DNA from: Ruegeria atlantica
GTDB lineage: Bacteria; Pseudomonadota; Alphaproteobacteria; Rhodobacterales; Rhodobacteraceae
NCBI GenBank assembly: GCA_013032095.1
Contig: WQBJ01000009.1
Coordinates: forward strand, 62,001 to 126,000
Direction: 5' to 3'
DNA: 64,000 nucleotides
Positions 34,729 through 44,328 of this stretch are shown piece by piece (within the stretch, counting starts at the first letter, position 1; each line of letters starts with the position of its first letter). Made by a program: the position numbers and the translations under genes. The notes beneath the pieces are model-generated. The model saw only the letters and a program-made list of their open reading frames with translations. It did no database searches and was not told the origin of the DNA.

Positions 34729-35768
34729 GTCTCAGTCCTTTGTGGAGTCCACCCCTTAGGCAACCGAGCGGAAGCCCGCACGACTAATGGGCCGTCAATG
34801 GCCACCTTACGCGGCTCAGCGGTGTCCGGGGTACCGATATGTTCAAAAAGCGCGGCAACAGTTTCAGCCACCATAAGGTTGGCCCGTTGCCGGATCGTCG
34901 TCAGATTATAGGCGGGCCACCCGGCGGGTGGAACGTCATCATAGCCTACGACCGAGACATCCTCGGGCACTCGCAGGCCAAGTTCAAAGCGGATCACATC
35001 CATTACCGCCAGCGCCATATGGTCATTGGCAACAAAGACGGCATCCGGCCGCTGATCGGGCGCGACATCAAACATCCTCCGGGCCGCTGCGCGGGCCTTT
35101 TCGGTGTGGAAGTCGCCAACCTGATGCGCGAATAGCGCGTGCCCCGCCTCTGTCAGAGCCGCGCGAAATCCGGCCTCTCGGTCCCGCTGGGTTGAGGCCC
35201 CCTGCCATCCGGCGATGTAAGCAATACGCTGGTGACCGCCTTGCACAAGAAATTCGGCAACCTTGCGCCCGCCGCCAAAATTGTCCGAGGCTACGGTGGT
35301 AACCCCCTCGATATCCTGGCTGCGGTTAAACAGCACCACCGGCACGCCAGCCTGCTGGCACCGCATGACAATATCCGACGACATCGCGACAGACGCCAGA
35401 ATGACCCCATCCACCTGGTAGTCGAGGATTTCGTCCATCACGGTGTCGATATTGCCCGCTGTCCGAGAGGCCATGAAGATCAGGACGTGGTATCCCTGCT
35501 CCTGCAAGGCGTTGGACAGTTTTTCAAGCGCTTCAGGATAGAAGTAATTGTCCAGATAGGCCACTACCAGACCAATGATGCGGCTTTTGCCGGACACCAT
35601 CGCCCGCGCCAAAACGTTGGGGCGATAGCCCAGTTCGGCAGCAGCCTTTCGTACTTTCTCCTCGGTTTTTTTACTGACCGAGGCACCGGGTGTGAACACC
35701 CGGCTGACCGCCGACTGGCTGACGCCCGCCAGCTGCGCAACTTGCAGGGATGTGACTTTATCAGCCAT
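34725..35768 (-). CDS. LacI-family transcriptional regulator
   Basis: A 347-residue LacI/GalR regulator with N-terminal helix-turn-helix TSLQVAQLAGVSQSAVSRVF, the hinge helix ELGYRPNVLARAMVSGKS, and a periplasmic-binding-protein-like effector domain to the end (VGYDDVPPAGWPAYNLTTI near residue 290). I prefer the ATG at 35768, which forms TGATG with the SDR stop, over one five codons upstream. It is encoded within the operon it probably controls. The two TTGCATACG-type operators at 44187-44202 and 44241-44256 are its likely targets, giving negative autoregulation relieved by a pathway metabolite. Confidence 0.88.
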   Translation of the reverse strand: MADKVTSLQVAQLAGVSQSAVSRVFTPGASVSKKTEEKVRKAAAELGYRPNVLARAMVSGKSRIIGLVVAYLDNYFYPEALEKLSNALQEQGYHVLIFMASRTAGNIDTVMDEILDYQVDGVILASVAMSSDIVMRCQQAGVPVVLFNRSQDIEGVTTVASDNFGGGRKVAEFLVQGGHQRIAYIAGWQGASTQRDREAGFRAALTEAGHALFAHQVGDFHTEKARAAARRMFDVAPDQRPDAVFVANDHMALAVMDVIRFELGLRVPEDVSVVGYDDVPPAGWPAYNLTTIRQRANLMVAETVAALFEHIGTPDTAEPRKVAIDGPLVVRASARLPKGWTPQRTET

Positions 35769-36532
35769 CAGTCCGCCGTCCATCCGCCGTCAATCAGCAT
35801 CGAAGTGCCCGTGACCAAAGCCGAGGCACCCGAGGCAAGGTAAGTGACCGCGCCCATGATATCCTCGACCTCACCCACGCGATCCAGTTTGATCTTTTCC
35901 ATGATCCAGGCGGCTCGTTCGGGATTGTCGAAGGTCGATTGTGTCAAGGGCGTACGAATGAAGGTCGGGCACACCGTGTTGATGCGTATCCGCTGCTTGC
36001 CCCATTCGATGGCCATGGCTTTGACCATGCCTTCCAGCCCATGTTTGGTCGCACAATACAGCGCCCGGTCGACTCCGCCGACATGGCCCATCTGGCTGGA
36101 GATATGGATGATCGACCCCGGCTTGCCCGCCGCCATCAGCGCCTTGGCCGCATAGACGGACAGGAAATAGGCCGAACGCAGATTTACATCCGTGACCGCA
36201 TCGAAATCCTCGGGCGTGGTCTCAACTGCCGGACCATGGCGCGCGGTGCCGGCAGAATTTACCACCACGTCAAAGACACGCCCCTCAAAAAGCTGCTGCA
36301 GGGCACCCAAGTCGCCCTGATCCACAACCGCAGCCTCGGCTGACCAGCCTTGCCCCTGCAACGCCGCCACGGTCTCGGCCAACCGGTCCGCGCCCCGCGC
36401 GGCGCAAACCACATGGGCTCCGGCCTCGGCCAGGGCCACAGCGCAACCCTGCCCAATGCCGGAAGATGCTCCGGTCACAAGGGCGGTTTTGCCGTTCAGC
36501 GAAAACGAAGGGGTGCGGGGCAAATCTGTCAT
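35768..36532 (-). CDS. Short-chain dehydrogenase/reductase (operon of the HpsN-like enzyme)
   Basis: A 254-residue classical SDR with cofactor motif TGASSGIG (20-27), NSAG (92-95), catalytic Ser146 region IHISSQMG, Tyr159 and Lys163 in YCATKHG. It oxidises or reduces a secondary alcohol with NAD(P)H. It sits between the HpsN-like dehydrogenase and LacI genes with 1-base TGATG-type overlaps on both sides. SDRs next to HpsN interconvert enantiomers of dihydroxypropanesulfonate in the known Hps route, and a similar inversion-then-oxidation logic could apply here, but the substrate is not shown. Confidence 0.87.
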   Translation of the reverse strand: MTDLPRTPSFSLNGKTALVTGASSGIGQGCAVALAEAGAHVVCAARGADRLAETVAALQGQGWSAEAAVVDQGDLGALQQLFEGRVFDVVVNSAGTARHGPAVETTPEDFDAVTDVNLRSAYFLSVYAAKALMAAGKPGSIIHISSQMGHVGGVDRALYCATKHGLEGMVKAMAIEWGKQRIRINTVCPTFIRTPLTQSTFDNPERAAWIMEKIKLDRVGEVEDIMGAVTYLASGASALVTGTSMLIDGGWTAD

Positions 36533-37584
36533 CAGCTCATTCCATCAGGCGTTTCAATACGGCCCAGATTTCGGGCCTTGTTGAATTCCCGCAGACGGGC
36601 AAAGACGTCAACGCCAAGCTGACGGTAAGCGTCCAGCAAATCGACCAGAACCCAGTTTTCCCGGATGCGCCCATTTTCCAGCCGCCAAAAATCGAGGCTG
36701 CGCATGGTGATCTTCTTGCCCGAGGGCGCAATCCCCAGCCAGCCATCACGAGTGACGGTCTGGATCATGTTTGGCCAGCCGGTCACTGCCGCATATTCGC
36801 CATCACCAAAGAAGTGATAAGTGATCTCGTCCACATACTTCCCCCGATCCGGCATTCCGTTCAGGAACGGGATCTGGTGCCAGTTGCGAAAGCCGGCATA
36901 GCCGCGCCCGGTACCGATGCCCGAAGGGCCGTACCAGTTCATGCGCGGATGCCAGAACCGCTCCATCTCCATCACTTCGGGACCGCCTTGCGACGGGTGT
37001 TTCTTTAAGTGATCCAGCATGTCGATGATATGCTGGCAGGTGGCCTTGCCCTTGGCTGCATCATAGGGACCGGGCACAAATCCATCCTGCATTGCGGGGC
37101 CGGGTACATGCCATTCGTGGCCAAGGCTAGGCGCCATCGGCCAGGCATTGGCTTGCATCATCACCTCGGGGATGTCCCAAAGCGCCTGAACCTCAACAAC
37201 CTTACCGTCCACAAACCGGTAGAATTCGTGGAACCGCATTGTGACCTGATGACCGGTCGGCGGGATATCCAACCACGGGCCGGTGAAGGTTCCAGTGTAA
37301 TAACCTCCGCAGCCGACCCAATCGGCACCATCCTCATCAGGTCCGGCCATAACGATATAGTCGCGGCGTTCCAGATCAGGCCAGGCGGCCAGCAGGTCAT
37401 TATAGGCGCTGTCGTAGAAGGCATCGCTGCCAGTGCTGTCGCCAAAAGGATGGCACAGATGGAACACGGCATCCGAAGTCGTAACCTCGGCCAGTGCCTT
37501 TCGCACACTGGCCTCGGAAAAATCATACATAGCAGCCCTGAGTGGAGCGATCAGGGCCTTGTGCTGGGTATGCTTATCACTCAT
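36532..37584 (-). CDS. Tandem SnoaL-like (NTF2-fold) protein, 350 residues
   Basis: Two NTF2-like domains. The first ends around [20 protein letters not shown]; the second has [18 protein letters not shown] and the conserved-looking pattern [20 protein letters not shown]. That last pattern recurs in its paralogues ([19 protein letters not shown] at 38.9-39.4 kb, ATGKAGEFRVIDIYRRAGD at 45.2 kb), so these proteins share ancestry. I place the start at the ATG at 37584, which overlaps the HpsN-like stop as ATGA; the longer frame to 37698 would overlap that gene by 118 bases. Role unknown; an acid/base lyase, hydrolase or cyclase step is possible. Confidence 0.76.
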   Translation of the reverse strand: MSDKHTQHKALIAPLRAAMYDFSEASVRKALAEVTTSDAVFHLCHPFGDSTGSDAFYDSAYNDLLAAWPDLERRDYIVMAGPDEDGADWVGCGGYYTGTFTGPWLDIPPTGHQVTMRFHEFYRFVDGKVVEVQALWDIPEVMMQANAWPMAPSLGHEWHVPGPAMQDGFVPGPYDAAKGKATCQHIIDMLDHLKKHPSQGGPEVMEMERFWHPRMNWYGPSGIGTGRGYAGFRNWHQIPFLNGMPDRGKYVDEITYHFFGDGEYAAVTGWPNMIQTVTRDGWLGIAPSGKKITMRSLDFWRLENGRIRENWVLVDLLDAYRQLGVDVFARLREFNKARNLGRIETPDGMS

Positions 37585-38912
37585 TCGGCTGCGTCCCGGT
37601 AAGGTGCCGGTTCGCCATAGGGCACGTTGATGCCGCCATAGCGGCGCACACGAATGTTGCATTGCTCCGCATGACCGACGAAGCCTTCCAACATACACAG
37701 GCGCGAGCCATATTCGCCGATCAGCGTCGCTGCCTCATCGGTCAGCACCTTCTGATAGCTGTGCGTCTTCAAATATTTCCCGACCCATAGCCCGCCGGTG
37801 TAACGCCCGGCTTTCTTCGTCGGCAGGGTGTGGTTGGTGCCAATCACCTTGTCCCCGTTCGACACATTGGTCCGCGGACCTAGGAACAGCGCTCCATAGC
37901 AGGTCATGTTTTCAAGGAACCAGTCATCCCGGTCTGTCATCACCTGAACATGTTCCGAGGCGATGTCGTCGGCGACCTGCAACATCTCGTCATAGGTGTC
38001 GCAGACGATCACTTCGCCATACTCGTCCCACGACACTTTAGCAGTACCCGCCGTCGGTAGAATACCCAGCAGACGGTCGATCTCGGCCAGTGTTTCCTCG
38101 GCCAGTTTGCGCGAGTTGGTCAGCAGAACGCAGGGGCTGTTATAGCCATGCTCGGCCTGCCCCAGCAGGTCGGTGGCGCAAAGCTCGGCGTCAGCTGCGG
38201 TTTCATCGGCGATGACCATGGTCTCGGTCGGACCGGCGAACAGATCTATTCCGACGCGGCCAAACAGTTGACGCTTGGCTTCGGCAACGAACGCATTACC
38301 GGGGCCAACCAGCATGTGGACCGGATCGATGGTCTCGGTCCCGATCGCCATGGCGCCGATGGCCTGAATGCCGCCCATGACATAGATCTCATGCGCGCCG
38401 CCCAGATGCATCGCGGCAATCACGGCTGCATTCGGCTTGCCATTGAACGGAGGCGTGCAGGCGATGATGCGCGGAACACCGGCGACCGAGGCCGTCGCCA
38501 CCGACATATGTGCTGACGCCACCATCGGGAACTTACCGCCGGGCACATAGCAACCCACGGACTGCACGGGGATGTTCTTGTGGCCCAGGATCACGCCCGG
38601 CAAGGTTTCGACCTCGATATCCAGCATCGAGTCGCGCTGTGCCTGTGCGAAGTTACGCACCTGTTCCTGCGCGAACTTGATGTCGGCCAGTTCGCGGTCG
38701 GTCAGTTGACCGATCAGGTCGTCGATTTCCTGCTGGCTCAGCCGGAACGAAGGCGGCGAGTAGTTATCAAACTTCTCGCTCAATTCACGCACGGCGGCAT
38801 CACCACGGGTTTCGATGTCTTTAAGGGTCGCCTCGACCACGGCGCGGGTTTTGGCGTCGTCTTCGGCCCGGTCGGCGTCAGACTTACCGCGTTTCAGATA
38901 CTCGATTGTCAT
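37581..38912 (-). CDS. Histidinol-dehydrogenase-superfamily enzyme, HpsN-like (sulfopropanediol dehydrogenase type)
   Basis: A 443-residue zinc enzyme of the HisD fold. By eye alignment to E. coli HisD the zinc ligands are Gln252, His255, Asp354 and His414 and the catalytic pair is Glu320-His321, all conserved, so it should oxidise a primary alcohol through the aldehyde to a carboxylate, using 2 NAD. The C-terminal [16 protein letters not shown] differs from biosynthetic HisD, and no his genes are nearby. HpsN oxidises 2,3-dihydroxypropane-1-sulfonate to sulfolactate and is the characterised catabolic branch it most recalls. Whether the substrate is a sulfonate is not shown, since the neighbouring transporter is sugar-type. 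Confidence 0.85.
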   Translation of the reverse strand: MTIEYLKRGKSDADRAEDDAKTRAVVEATLKDIETRGDAAVRELSEKFDNYSPPSFRLSQQEIDDLIGQLTDRELADIKFAQEQVRNFAQAQRDSMLDIEVETLPGVILGHKNIPVQSVGCYVPGGKFPMVASAHMSVATASVAGVPRIIACTPPFNGKPNAAVIAAMHLGGAHEIYVMGGIQAIGAMAIGTETIDPVHMLVGPGNAFVAEAKRQLFGRVGIDLFAGPTETMVIADETAADAELCATDLLGQAEHGYNSPCVLLTNSRKLAEETLAEIDRLLGILPTAGTAKVSWDEYGEVIVCDTYDEMLQVADDIASEHVQVMTDRDDWFLENMTCYGALFLGPRTNVSNGDKVIGTNHTLPTKKAGRYTGGLWVGKYLKTHSYQKVLTDEAATLIGEYGSRLCMLEGFVGHAEQCNIRVRRYGGINVPYGEPAPYRDAAE

Positions 38913-38923
38913 GTTTCCAATCC

Positions 38924-39454
38924 TCAGTTTTCGGGCCGGGGCGGAACCTTTTCACCCCGGTCAAATGCTTCCCAGCCTTCACCGTTGAACAGATCGACAC
39001 CCAGTTGTGCCGCGACATGGGCGAAATCGACATTCACCCAGTTGTCGACGATCTTGCCATCGACCACTTTCCAGAAATCCATGTAACGGATTTCAACCCG
39101 TTTGCCGGTGGGTGCGATGCCCAGAAACTCACCCGAATGGGTAGCTTCCTGACGGCCGAAAGCGGCCGCCCATTCACCCATGTAAAGACGCGCTTCGTCG
39201 ATGCAGGTCTTGTCTGAGAACGCCGCCTGAAACGGGCGCTGCCAGTTGTCCTGAAACTCTTTCAGACCAGTCTTGGTGCCGCAGCCCTTATTGCCCATCC
39301 AGCGAAAACCCTGGGCAAAAAACTCACCAATATCGTCGATCCGGTGGTCGTTCAGACCGTCCACCATGGTTTCGATCACACGGCGAGTTTCCTCGGTTTT
39401 GCTGAGATCCGTATCGCGGGTCAGAACCGCTTGTTCGGGGCGAGAACCTTTCAT
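38924..39454 (-). CDS. Single-domain SnoaL-like (NTF2-fold) protein, 176 residues
   Basis: One NTF2-like domain of 176 residues with [20 protein letters not shown] at the N-terminal helix and [20 protein letters not shown] near the centre, closely resembling the second domain of the two-domain paralogues in the same operon. It starts about 130 bases after the permease gene and ends 11 bases before the HpsN-like gene. A hairpin at 39488-39508 lies just upstream of its start. It could be a lyase or cyclase subunit; the function is unknown. Confidence 0.78.
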   Translation of the reverse strand: MKGSRPEQAVLTRDTDLSKTEETRRVIETMVDGLNDHRIDDIGEFFAQGFRWMGNKGCGTKTGLKEFQDNWQRPFQAAFSDKTCIDEARLYMGEWAAAFGRQEATHSGEFLGIAPTGKRVEIRYMDFWKVVDGKIVDNWVNVDFAHVAAQLGVDLFNGEGWEAFDRGEKVPPRPEN

Positions 39455-39487
39455 GTCTCATGTCCTTTCAGATTGCTTAGGGAAGAG

Positions 39488-39508
39488 TTTGGGGGAAAAG
39501 CCCCCAAA
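39488..39508 (-). promoter_or_regulatory. Intra-operon hairpin between transport and catabolic genes
   Basis: TTTGGGGG (39488-39495) and CCCCCAAA (39501-39508) form a perfect 8-bp stem with a 5-base loop in the 128-base gap between the second permease gene and the first SnoaL gene. There is no T run, so a full terminator is unlikely. Such hairpins set relative transcript levels by stabilising or partly attenuating the message. Confidence 0.5.
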
Positions 39509-39582
39509 GCTCAGAAAATCCCTCGGCATCCTGTTCAGCGCCGGATGGCGCGACATGGCGTTATGTCGGGCGTGGTTGCTCA

Positions 39583-40737
39583 TCAGCCTTTCACCGCCCC
39601 GGCTGTCAGACCACTGACGATCTGGCGCTGGAAGATCAGAACAAGGAAGATCAGTGGCGCGGTGATCGACACGGCGGCGGCAACGGCGACAACCTGGTCG
39701 GTTGTTGTCGTCTCGCGGTTGAACATACCAACGATAGCGGGAACCATAGTCTGGTTCTGCGCGTCCAGCAGCAGCGAAGTCACAAGGATGTCGTTGTAAG
39801 CCAACAGGAAGCTGAACAGCCCGGTGGTGATCACCCCCGGCCACATCACCGGCATGATCACGCGGCGGAAGGCCTGGAAGTGGTTGCAGCCGTCCACCCG
39901 CGCGGCCTCATCCAGTTCGGCGGGGATGTTCTGGAAGAAGGAGCGCAGCATCCAGATCGTGAAGGGTTGGTTGATCGCCACCAGCACCGCGATCACGGCG
40001 AAGGGCTTACCATAGAGAGTCGGTGCATTTTCGCCCAGAATCGGTGCCAGCCATTCAGACGAGCTGATAAAAACCGGCAGATAGCTTGCGACCAGCGCCG
40101 ATGGCGGCAAGGCGCGGAAGATCAAAGCGACGATCAGAAGCCAGAAAGCCAGATTTGACCCCGACCGCGCCAGTCCATAGCCCGCCAACGTCCCGACCGA
40201 AAGTGACAGGATGACAACGCCCGAGGTCACGATCAGCGAGTTCTTGAAGTTGTTCGAGAAGCCGCGGTCGATCCAGACGGTTTTATAGTGTTCGGTGGTC
40301 AGACCCAGTATGTCACGCCCCAGCGGACCAAAGAGTGGATTCAACACGCTCAGAATGGCGGGGAGTATCACGAAGAATACAACCAGAAAGCCCACTGCGG
40401 CGGCCAGAATACCGATCACCCAACCAAACCACTCCTGACCTTCCTTGGAATAGGCTTTGATCATTGCCGGCATTTTCTTGGACACCAGAGCGATGGTGCC
40501 CCAAATCACGGCGATACCGAGGATGATATCCAGCAGCGACAGCCCGTTGCCGTTGGACAGAGTCGTTGGTCCGAAAATCACGTTCAGGGCGTTGCTGTCA
40601 AAGGCATCGACTGGAGATTTAAAACTCATCACCGTGATCCAGAAGATCGGGAAGATGGCAACAAGGCACCAGAAGGTCAGGAAGATGTTCGAGGTCAGCC
40701 TCAGGCTGAGCGGTTGGCGGAGTGCGCGCGAGGACAT
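39583..40737 (-). CDS. ABC transporter permease, MalG-like, with extra membrane insertion
   Basis: A 384-residue carbohydrate-uptake (CUT1) permease. The EAA loop that docks the ATPase is EAARVDGCNHFQAFRRVIMP, and the C-terminal half has the expected helices. It is about 90-100 residues longer than usual MalG-type permeases because residues ~60-150 insert two extra hydrophobic segments (ILGIAVIWGTIALV and WVIGILAAAVGFLVVFFVIL) after the first helix. It follows its partner permease by one base. It transports the pathway substrate across the inner membrane. Confidence 0.87.
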   Translation of the reverse strand: MSSRALRQPLSLRLTSNIFLTFWCLVAIFPIFWITVMSFKSPVDAFDSNALNVIFGPTTLSNGNGLSLLDIILGIAVIWGTIALVSKKMPAMIKAYSKEGQEWFGWVIGILAAAVGFLVVFFVILPAILSVLNPLFGPLGRDILGLTTEHYKTVWIDRGFSNNFKNSLIVTSGVVILSLSVGTLAGYGLARSGSNLAFWLLIVALIFRALPPSALVASYLPVFISSSEWLAPILGENAPTLYGKPFAVIAVLVAINQPFTIWMLRSFFQNIPAELDEAARVDGCNHFQAFRRVIMPVMWPGVITTGLFSFLLAYNDILVTSLLLDAQNQTMVPAIVGMFNRETTTTDQVVAVAAAVSITAPLIFLVLIFQRQIVSGLTAGAVKG

Positions 40738-40738
40738 G

Positions 40739-41761
40739 TCAGTGACCTCCTTTGTGATCGCGCCATGTCCGGCGCAGCGGGAAGATAAGCAGGATGGCGA
40801 TGCCGATCATGGTTAGCATGGCGCTGGCCGAGGCCCGGCTGATCGAGCGGTTACCAGCCTGATCAGGCACCAGGAAGTCGTAAGTCAGCCATTGCAGCGA
40901 GATGACATAGCCCTGGCTTGCGAAACCGACGATCTCTTCGAACACCCGGTAGCTGTCCATCAGGTGGATCATCGACACGAAGATGATCAGCGGCATCAGG
41001 TGCGGTATGACGATGTATTTCATCCGCTGCCAGCGGGTTGCACCGTCGATCACTGCACTTTCCAGACTATCCTGATTGACCGTTTGCAGACCGGCATAGA
41101 ACACGATGGCGGCAAAGGGCGCGACATGCCAAACGCGGTAGAGCATCATCAGAATTTCGATGGTCCAAGCCTGCGCAAACAGAGCGATATCTCGGTTCAA
41201 CCACCATTCCAGCAGCGCAGTCAGAATTCCGTCACCGCGGAACAGCCAATTGACCGAGAGGACACCGATCACAGGGGTAATGATAAAGGGCAGCAACGAG
41301 ATGAAGATCACCGGCCCTCGGATCGCCTGTGCCGCATTATTGATCATAACCGCAATTCCCAGCCCGCAGACGATGACCAAAGGCAAGGTGATCAGCGTGA
41401 AGGTCAGGGTAAAGCGCAGCGCCTTCCAGAAGTTGATGGTTGAAAGCACGTTCCAGTTGCCATCACTGATTGCACGCCAGGCTCGTTCCGGCTCCAATAC
41501 GTTGCGATAGCTTTCCCACCCGACAAACTGGGTCTGGGTGATGATTTTACCTTCCTCATCCAGCTGCGGCTGCGAGACGGTCTCGGTCACACAGGTCTGG
41601 GTCAGAAACCCGGGAGTGCAGGTTTCGATTTCGACAGATTCATACAGCGGTTGTGTGACGTAAAAGCTCTGCTTGAACACACTGACCAGCGGGAACGCGA
41701 TAAAGAGAAGCATCATAAAGACAGAGGGGCCAACAAAGGCGGCAAATGTCCGGAAGTTCAT
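40739..41761 (-). CDS. ABC transporter permease, MalF-like
   Basis: A 340-residue CUT1 permease with about six helices and the EAA-type loop ESAVIDGATRWQRMKYIVIP. Between the first two helices is a periplasmic stretch of about 70 residues containing two cysteines (CTPGFLTQTC), which could form a disulfide loop. It lies 70 bases after the binding-protein gene and is followed at one base by the second permease. Confidence 0.88.
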   Translation of the reverse strand: MNFRTFAAFVGPSVFMMLLFIAFPLVSVFKQSFYVTQPLYESVEIETCTPGFLTQTCVTETVSQPQLDEEGKIITQTQFVGWESYRNVLEPERAWRAISDGNWNVLSTINFWKALRFTLTFTLITLPLVIVCGLGIAVMINNAAQAIRGPVIFISLLPFIITPVIGVLSVNWLFRGDGILTALLEWWLNRDIALFAQAWTIEILMMLYRVWHVAPFAAIVFYAGLQTVNQDSLESAVIDGATRWQRMKYIVIPHLMPLIIFVSMIHLMDSYRVFEEIVGFASQGYVISLQWLTYDFLVPDQAGNRSISRASASAMLTMIGIAILLIFPLRRTWRDHKGGH

Positions 41762-41831
41762 GGCTCTGCCTTTCTCATGGTTCTCATGGGAGGAGAGGGA
41801 TGGGAGGGCCGGAGCCCTCCCCCCGGGAGGA

Positions 41832-43043
41832 TCAGTTGTTGATGAGACCGGCTTCTTTGGCGGCGGTCAGATACTCGGCTTCGATGTCAGCCAGAGTGGT
41901 CTGAGCATCTTTGGCGCCTGTCAGATAGTCGGCTAGACCGTTGCCAAGCGCACTGTGCAATACGCCCATTGGGGCGGACGCCGGGTATGCCTTGGCGCCA
42001 TTCTCTGCCGAAGCTGCAGCACCGGCCGCCAGATCACCCGGCGTGTAGGCGGGGCTCAGCCAGACAGCGACATCATTGTTGGCGCTGACCATCTCGCCAT
42101 CCATACCTTCCATGACGAGGCGGAAAGCGGCATCTGCTTCTTCGTCGCTCATGTTTGCGGCCAAAACGACACCGTCCCACCAAATGGTCGTCGACGGTGC
42201 AGCCGCGCCCATCGGGGCAGATGCCATGGTCACTTTGCCGACAACCTGGCTTTCAGTCTCGTCATTCATGGCGGCGGCACGGCTGGCCCACAGGTTCGCC
42301 ATTGCGATCTTGCCCTGCTGGAACTGCTGCTGAACATAAGTGGAGTCAGACACCAGATATTCCGGGTCCATAAACTCGGTCATGGCTTTCATGGTCTCAA
42401 GCGCTTTGACGCCCTGTTCGTTGTTGATCGAGGGCTGATTGCCTTCGCCAAAGAACTCACCACCTTCGCCCATGTACATGTTGACGAATTCCTGAGCGAG
42501 ATTCCAACCGGTCTTGAAGGTGCCACCAATTGGATAGTTCATGACACCCGCTTCTTTGATCTTGGCAGCAGCAACCAGGACGTCATCATAAGTCTTGGGT
42601 TCTTCGATACCCAGATCAGCCAGAACGTCACTGCGGTACATCAGGTGTTGCGCGTTCACCATCATGGCAATCGCCATGATCTTGCCGTCCACCTTGATCA
42701 ACTGGTTCGGCAGCAGGTCCTGACCATACTTCTCGACCAGATCATCCAGCGGACGCAGCGAACCTGCGTTCAACAGCGGGATCATCGTTTCGTTGGCAAC
42801 GCCACCAATTTGGTAGAGCGCCGGGTTGGCTGCGAAAGCCTCGGGCTGTTTCTCGCGGAACTCCTGGTCCAGCGACGCGCTGAAATTGCCGCACTCGGCC
42901 ATTGCATCGGTAACAGCTTTCCAGGCCTCGAACCCGGCTGAGAGCGATTTCAGCGGCACTTCATTTTCGTAGGCGCAATCAGCCCACGCGGCAGCTGCGG
43001 CGAAGGACATGGCACCGGCCATGAGGATCGTCTTGAGTTTCAT
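41832..43043 (-). CDS. ABC transporter periplasmic binding protein (CUT1-type)
   Basis: A 403-residue family 1 extracellular solute-binding protein with signal peptide MKLKTILMAGAMSFAAAAAWA and two lobes typical of sugar or polyol binders (QPEAFAANPALYQIGG; QFQQGKIAMANLWASRAAAM). Many aromatic and acidic residues suit a hydroxylated or cationic small ligand; the ligand cannot be named. A 7-bp hairpin (43064-43070 with 43082-43088) lies in the 74-base gap after the ATPase gene and may boost the level of this message segment. Confidence 0.88.
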   Translation of the reverse strand: MKLKTILMAGAMSFAAAAAWADCAYENEVPLKSLSAGFEAWKAVTDAMAECGNFSASLDQEFREKQPEAFAANPALYQIGGVANETMIPLLNAGSLRPLDDLVEKYGQDLLPNQLIKVDGKIMAIAMMVNAQHLMYRSDVLADLGIEEPKTYDDVLVAAAKIKEAGVMNYPIGGTFKTGWNLAQEFVNMYMGEGGEFFGEGNQPSINNEQGVKALETMKAMTEFMDPEYLVSDSTYVQQQFQQGKIAMANLWASRAAAMNDETESQVVGKVTMASAPMGAAAPSTTIWWDGVVLAANMSDEEADAAFRLVMEGMDGEMVSANNDVAVWLSPAYTPGDLAAGAAASAENGAKAYPASAPMGVLHSALGNGLADYLTGAKDAQTTLADIEAEYLTAAKEAGLINN

Positions 43044-43117
43044 ACGTTTCTCCCTGTCAGGATCGGTCCGTCGTCGACGTCCGGACCGGTTGTGTACCCT
43101 TGCGGGCTTGATTGGGG

Positions 43118-44164
43118 TTACCCCCCGATCCGCGCACCACTTTCAGCTTCAAAGAGGTGACAGATTTCCGTTGGCACCGAGAACGAGACCGGCTCGCCAA
43201 TCTCGGCGCGGAAAGCTTTGTCGGCCTTGACCGAGACCAGAGCACCGCCAACGCGGACCGAGATCATGGTCGCGTCGCCCAGCAGTTCCAGCGTGTAGAT
43301 CGGTGCGGTGATTTCACCCTGCCCTTCGGCAATGCTGGCGTCCTCGGCCCGGAAGCCCAGCGTCAGCGGCCCGTCCGGCGCATCTACCGGGATGGCCACA
43401 TGTTCGGCACGGAACACTCCGCCCGAAACCTCACCATCCATCAGGTTCATCGCCGGTGAGCCGATGAAGCTGGCCACGAAGGTATTTGCAGGGCGGTCAT
43501 AGATTTCGGTCGGGCTACCCACCTGCTGCACCACACCCTGCTTCATCACCACCACTCGATCGGCCAGCGTCATGGCTTCGATCTGGTCATGGGTCACATA
43601 GATGGTGGTCACCGCCAGTTCGTGACTGAGGTTCTTGATCTGCGCCCGTGTCGAAACCCGCAGTTTGGCATCAAGGTTCGACAGAGGCTCGTCCATCAGG
43701 AATACGTTCGGTTCCCGCACGATGGCGCGGGCCAGAGCCACACGCTGCCGCTGACCGCCCGACAATTCGGCGGGTTTGCGATGCAGGAAATCGTCCAACT
43801 CCACCATCGCGCTGGCGCGTCGCACCTTTTCGTCGTGGGTGGACGGGTCGATACCGCGCACCTTCAATGGAAACCGGATGTTCTCGTAGACGTTCATGTT
43901 CGGGTAGAGCGCGTAGCTCTGAAACACCATTGCCACGTCTCGGTCCTTGGGCTCCAGATCATTGACTACATTGCCATCGACCAGAATTTCACCTTCGGTC
44001 ACATCCTCAAGGCCGGCGATCATACGCATCGTGGTGGTCTTGCCGCAGCCTGACGGGCCCAGCAGCACCAAAAACTCGCGATCCGCGATGGTCAGGTCGA
44101 AATTGTGAACCCCGACAAAGGAACCCCAGCGTTTGCCGACGTTGCGCAATTGAATTTCCGCCAT
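43118..44164 (-). CDS. ABC transporter ATPase, MalK/UgpC-like
   Basis: A 348-residue ATPase with Walker A GPSGCGKTT, Q-loop MVFQSYALYP, signature LSGGQRQRVALARA, Walker B FLMDEPLSNLD, switch His in YVTHDQIEAM, and a C-terminal OB-fold regulatory domain. The ATG at 44164 is preceded by AGGGGG; the longer frame to 44302 would run through the operators and is not credible. It is the first gene of the fifteen-gene operon. MalK-type C-terminal domains can serve as sites for inducer exclusion. Confidence 0.9.
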   Translation of the reverse strand: MAEIQLRNVGKRWGSFVGVHNFDLTIADREFLVLLGPSGCGKTTTMRMIAGLEDVTEGEILVDGNVVNDLEPKDRDVAMVFQSYALYPNMNVYENIRFPLKVRGIDPSTHDEKVRRASAMVELDDFLHRKPAELSGGQRQRVALARAIVREPNVFLMDEPLSNLDAKLRVSTRAQIKNLSHELAVTTIYVTHDQIEAMTLADRVVVMKQGVVQQVGSPTEIYDRPANTFVASFIGSPAMNLMDGEVSGGVFRAEHVAIPVDAPDGPLTLGFRAEDASIAEGQGEITAPIYTLELLGDATMISVRVGGALVSVKADKAFRAEIGEPVSFSVPTEICHLFEAESGARIGG

Positions 44165-44186
44165 GGTGCCCCCTGAAAGGAATCGT

Positions 44187-44202
44187 TTGCATACGTTTGC
44201 AA
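44187..44202. promoter_or_regulatory. LacI-type operator 1
   Basis: TTGCATACGTTTGCAA is a near-perfect 16-bp dyad with one central mismatched pair, 22 bases upstream of the ATPase start. It shares the TTGCATACG core with the perfect operator 54 bases away and matches the central-CG palindromes bound by LacI/GalR proteins. The LacI gene inside the operon is the obvious ligand. Confidence 0.75.
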
Positions 44203-44240
44203 AACTGTAATTCGCATATATCAAATCAGGCAAGACTTTT

Positions 44241-44256
44241 TTGCATACGTATGCAA
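44241..44256. promoter_or_regulatory. LacI-type operator 2 (perfect palindrome)
   Basis: TTGCATACGTATGCAA is a perfect 16-bp palindrome with a central CG, lying between the divergent ATPase and SnoaL (44329) genes. Its start is 54 bases from that of operator 1, about five helical turns, which would place both on one face of the DNA and permit looping or cooperative repression of both divergent promoters. Confidence 0.78.
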
Positions 44257-44328
44257 TTATAAGCCGAAACGCCGAGTCGAATACACGGCAACATCCCTGC
44301 AACCCATTGTCAAAGAACGGAAACCACC

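Noticed and set aside
37581-38912. Biosynthetic histidinol dehydrogenase (hisD)
   Set aside because: The fold and zinc ligands match, but the gene lies in a catabolic transporter operon with no his genes, and its C-terminal region is of the HpsN-like catabolic type.
44165-44302. ABC ATPase start at 44302
   Set aside because: The extension has no homology-like sequence and would cover both LacI operators; the ATG at 44164 has its own ribosome-binding site.
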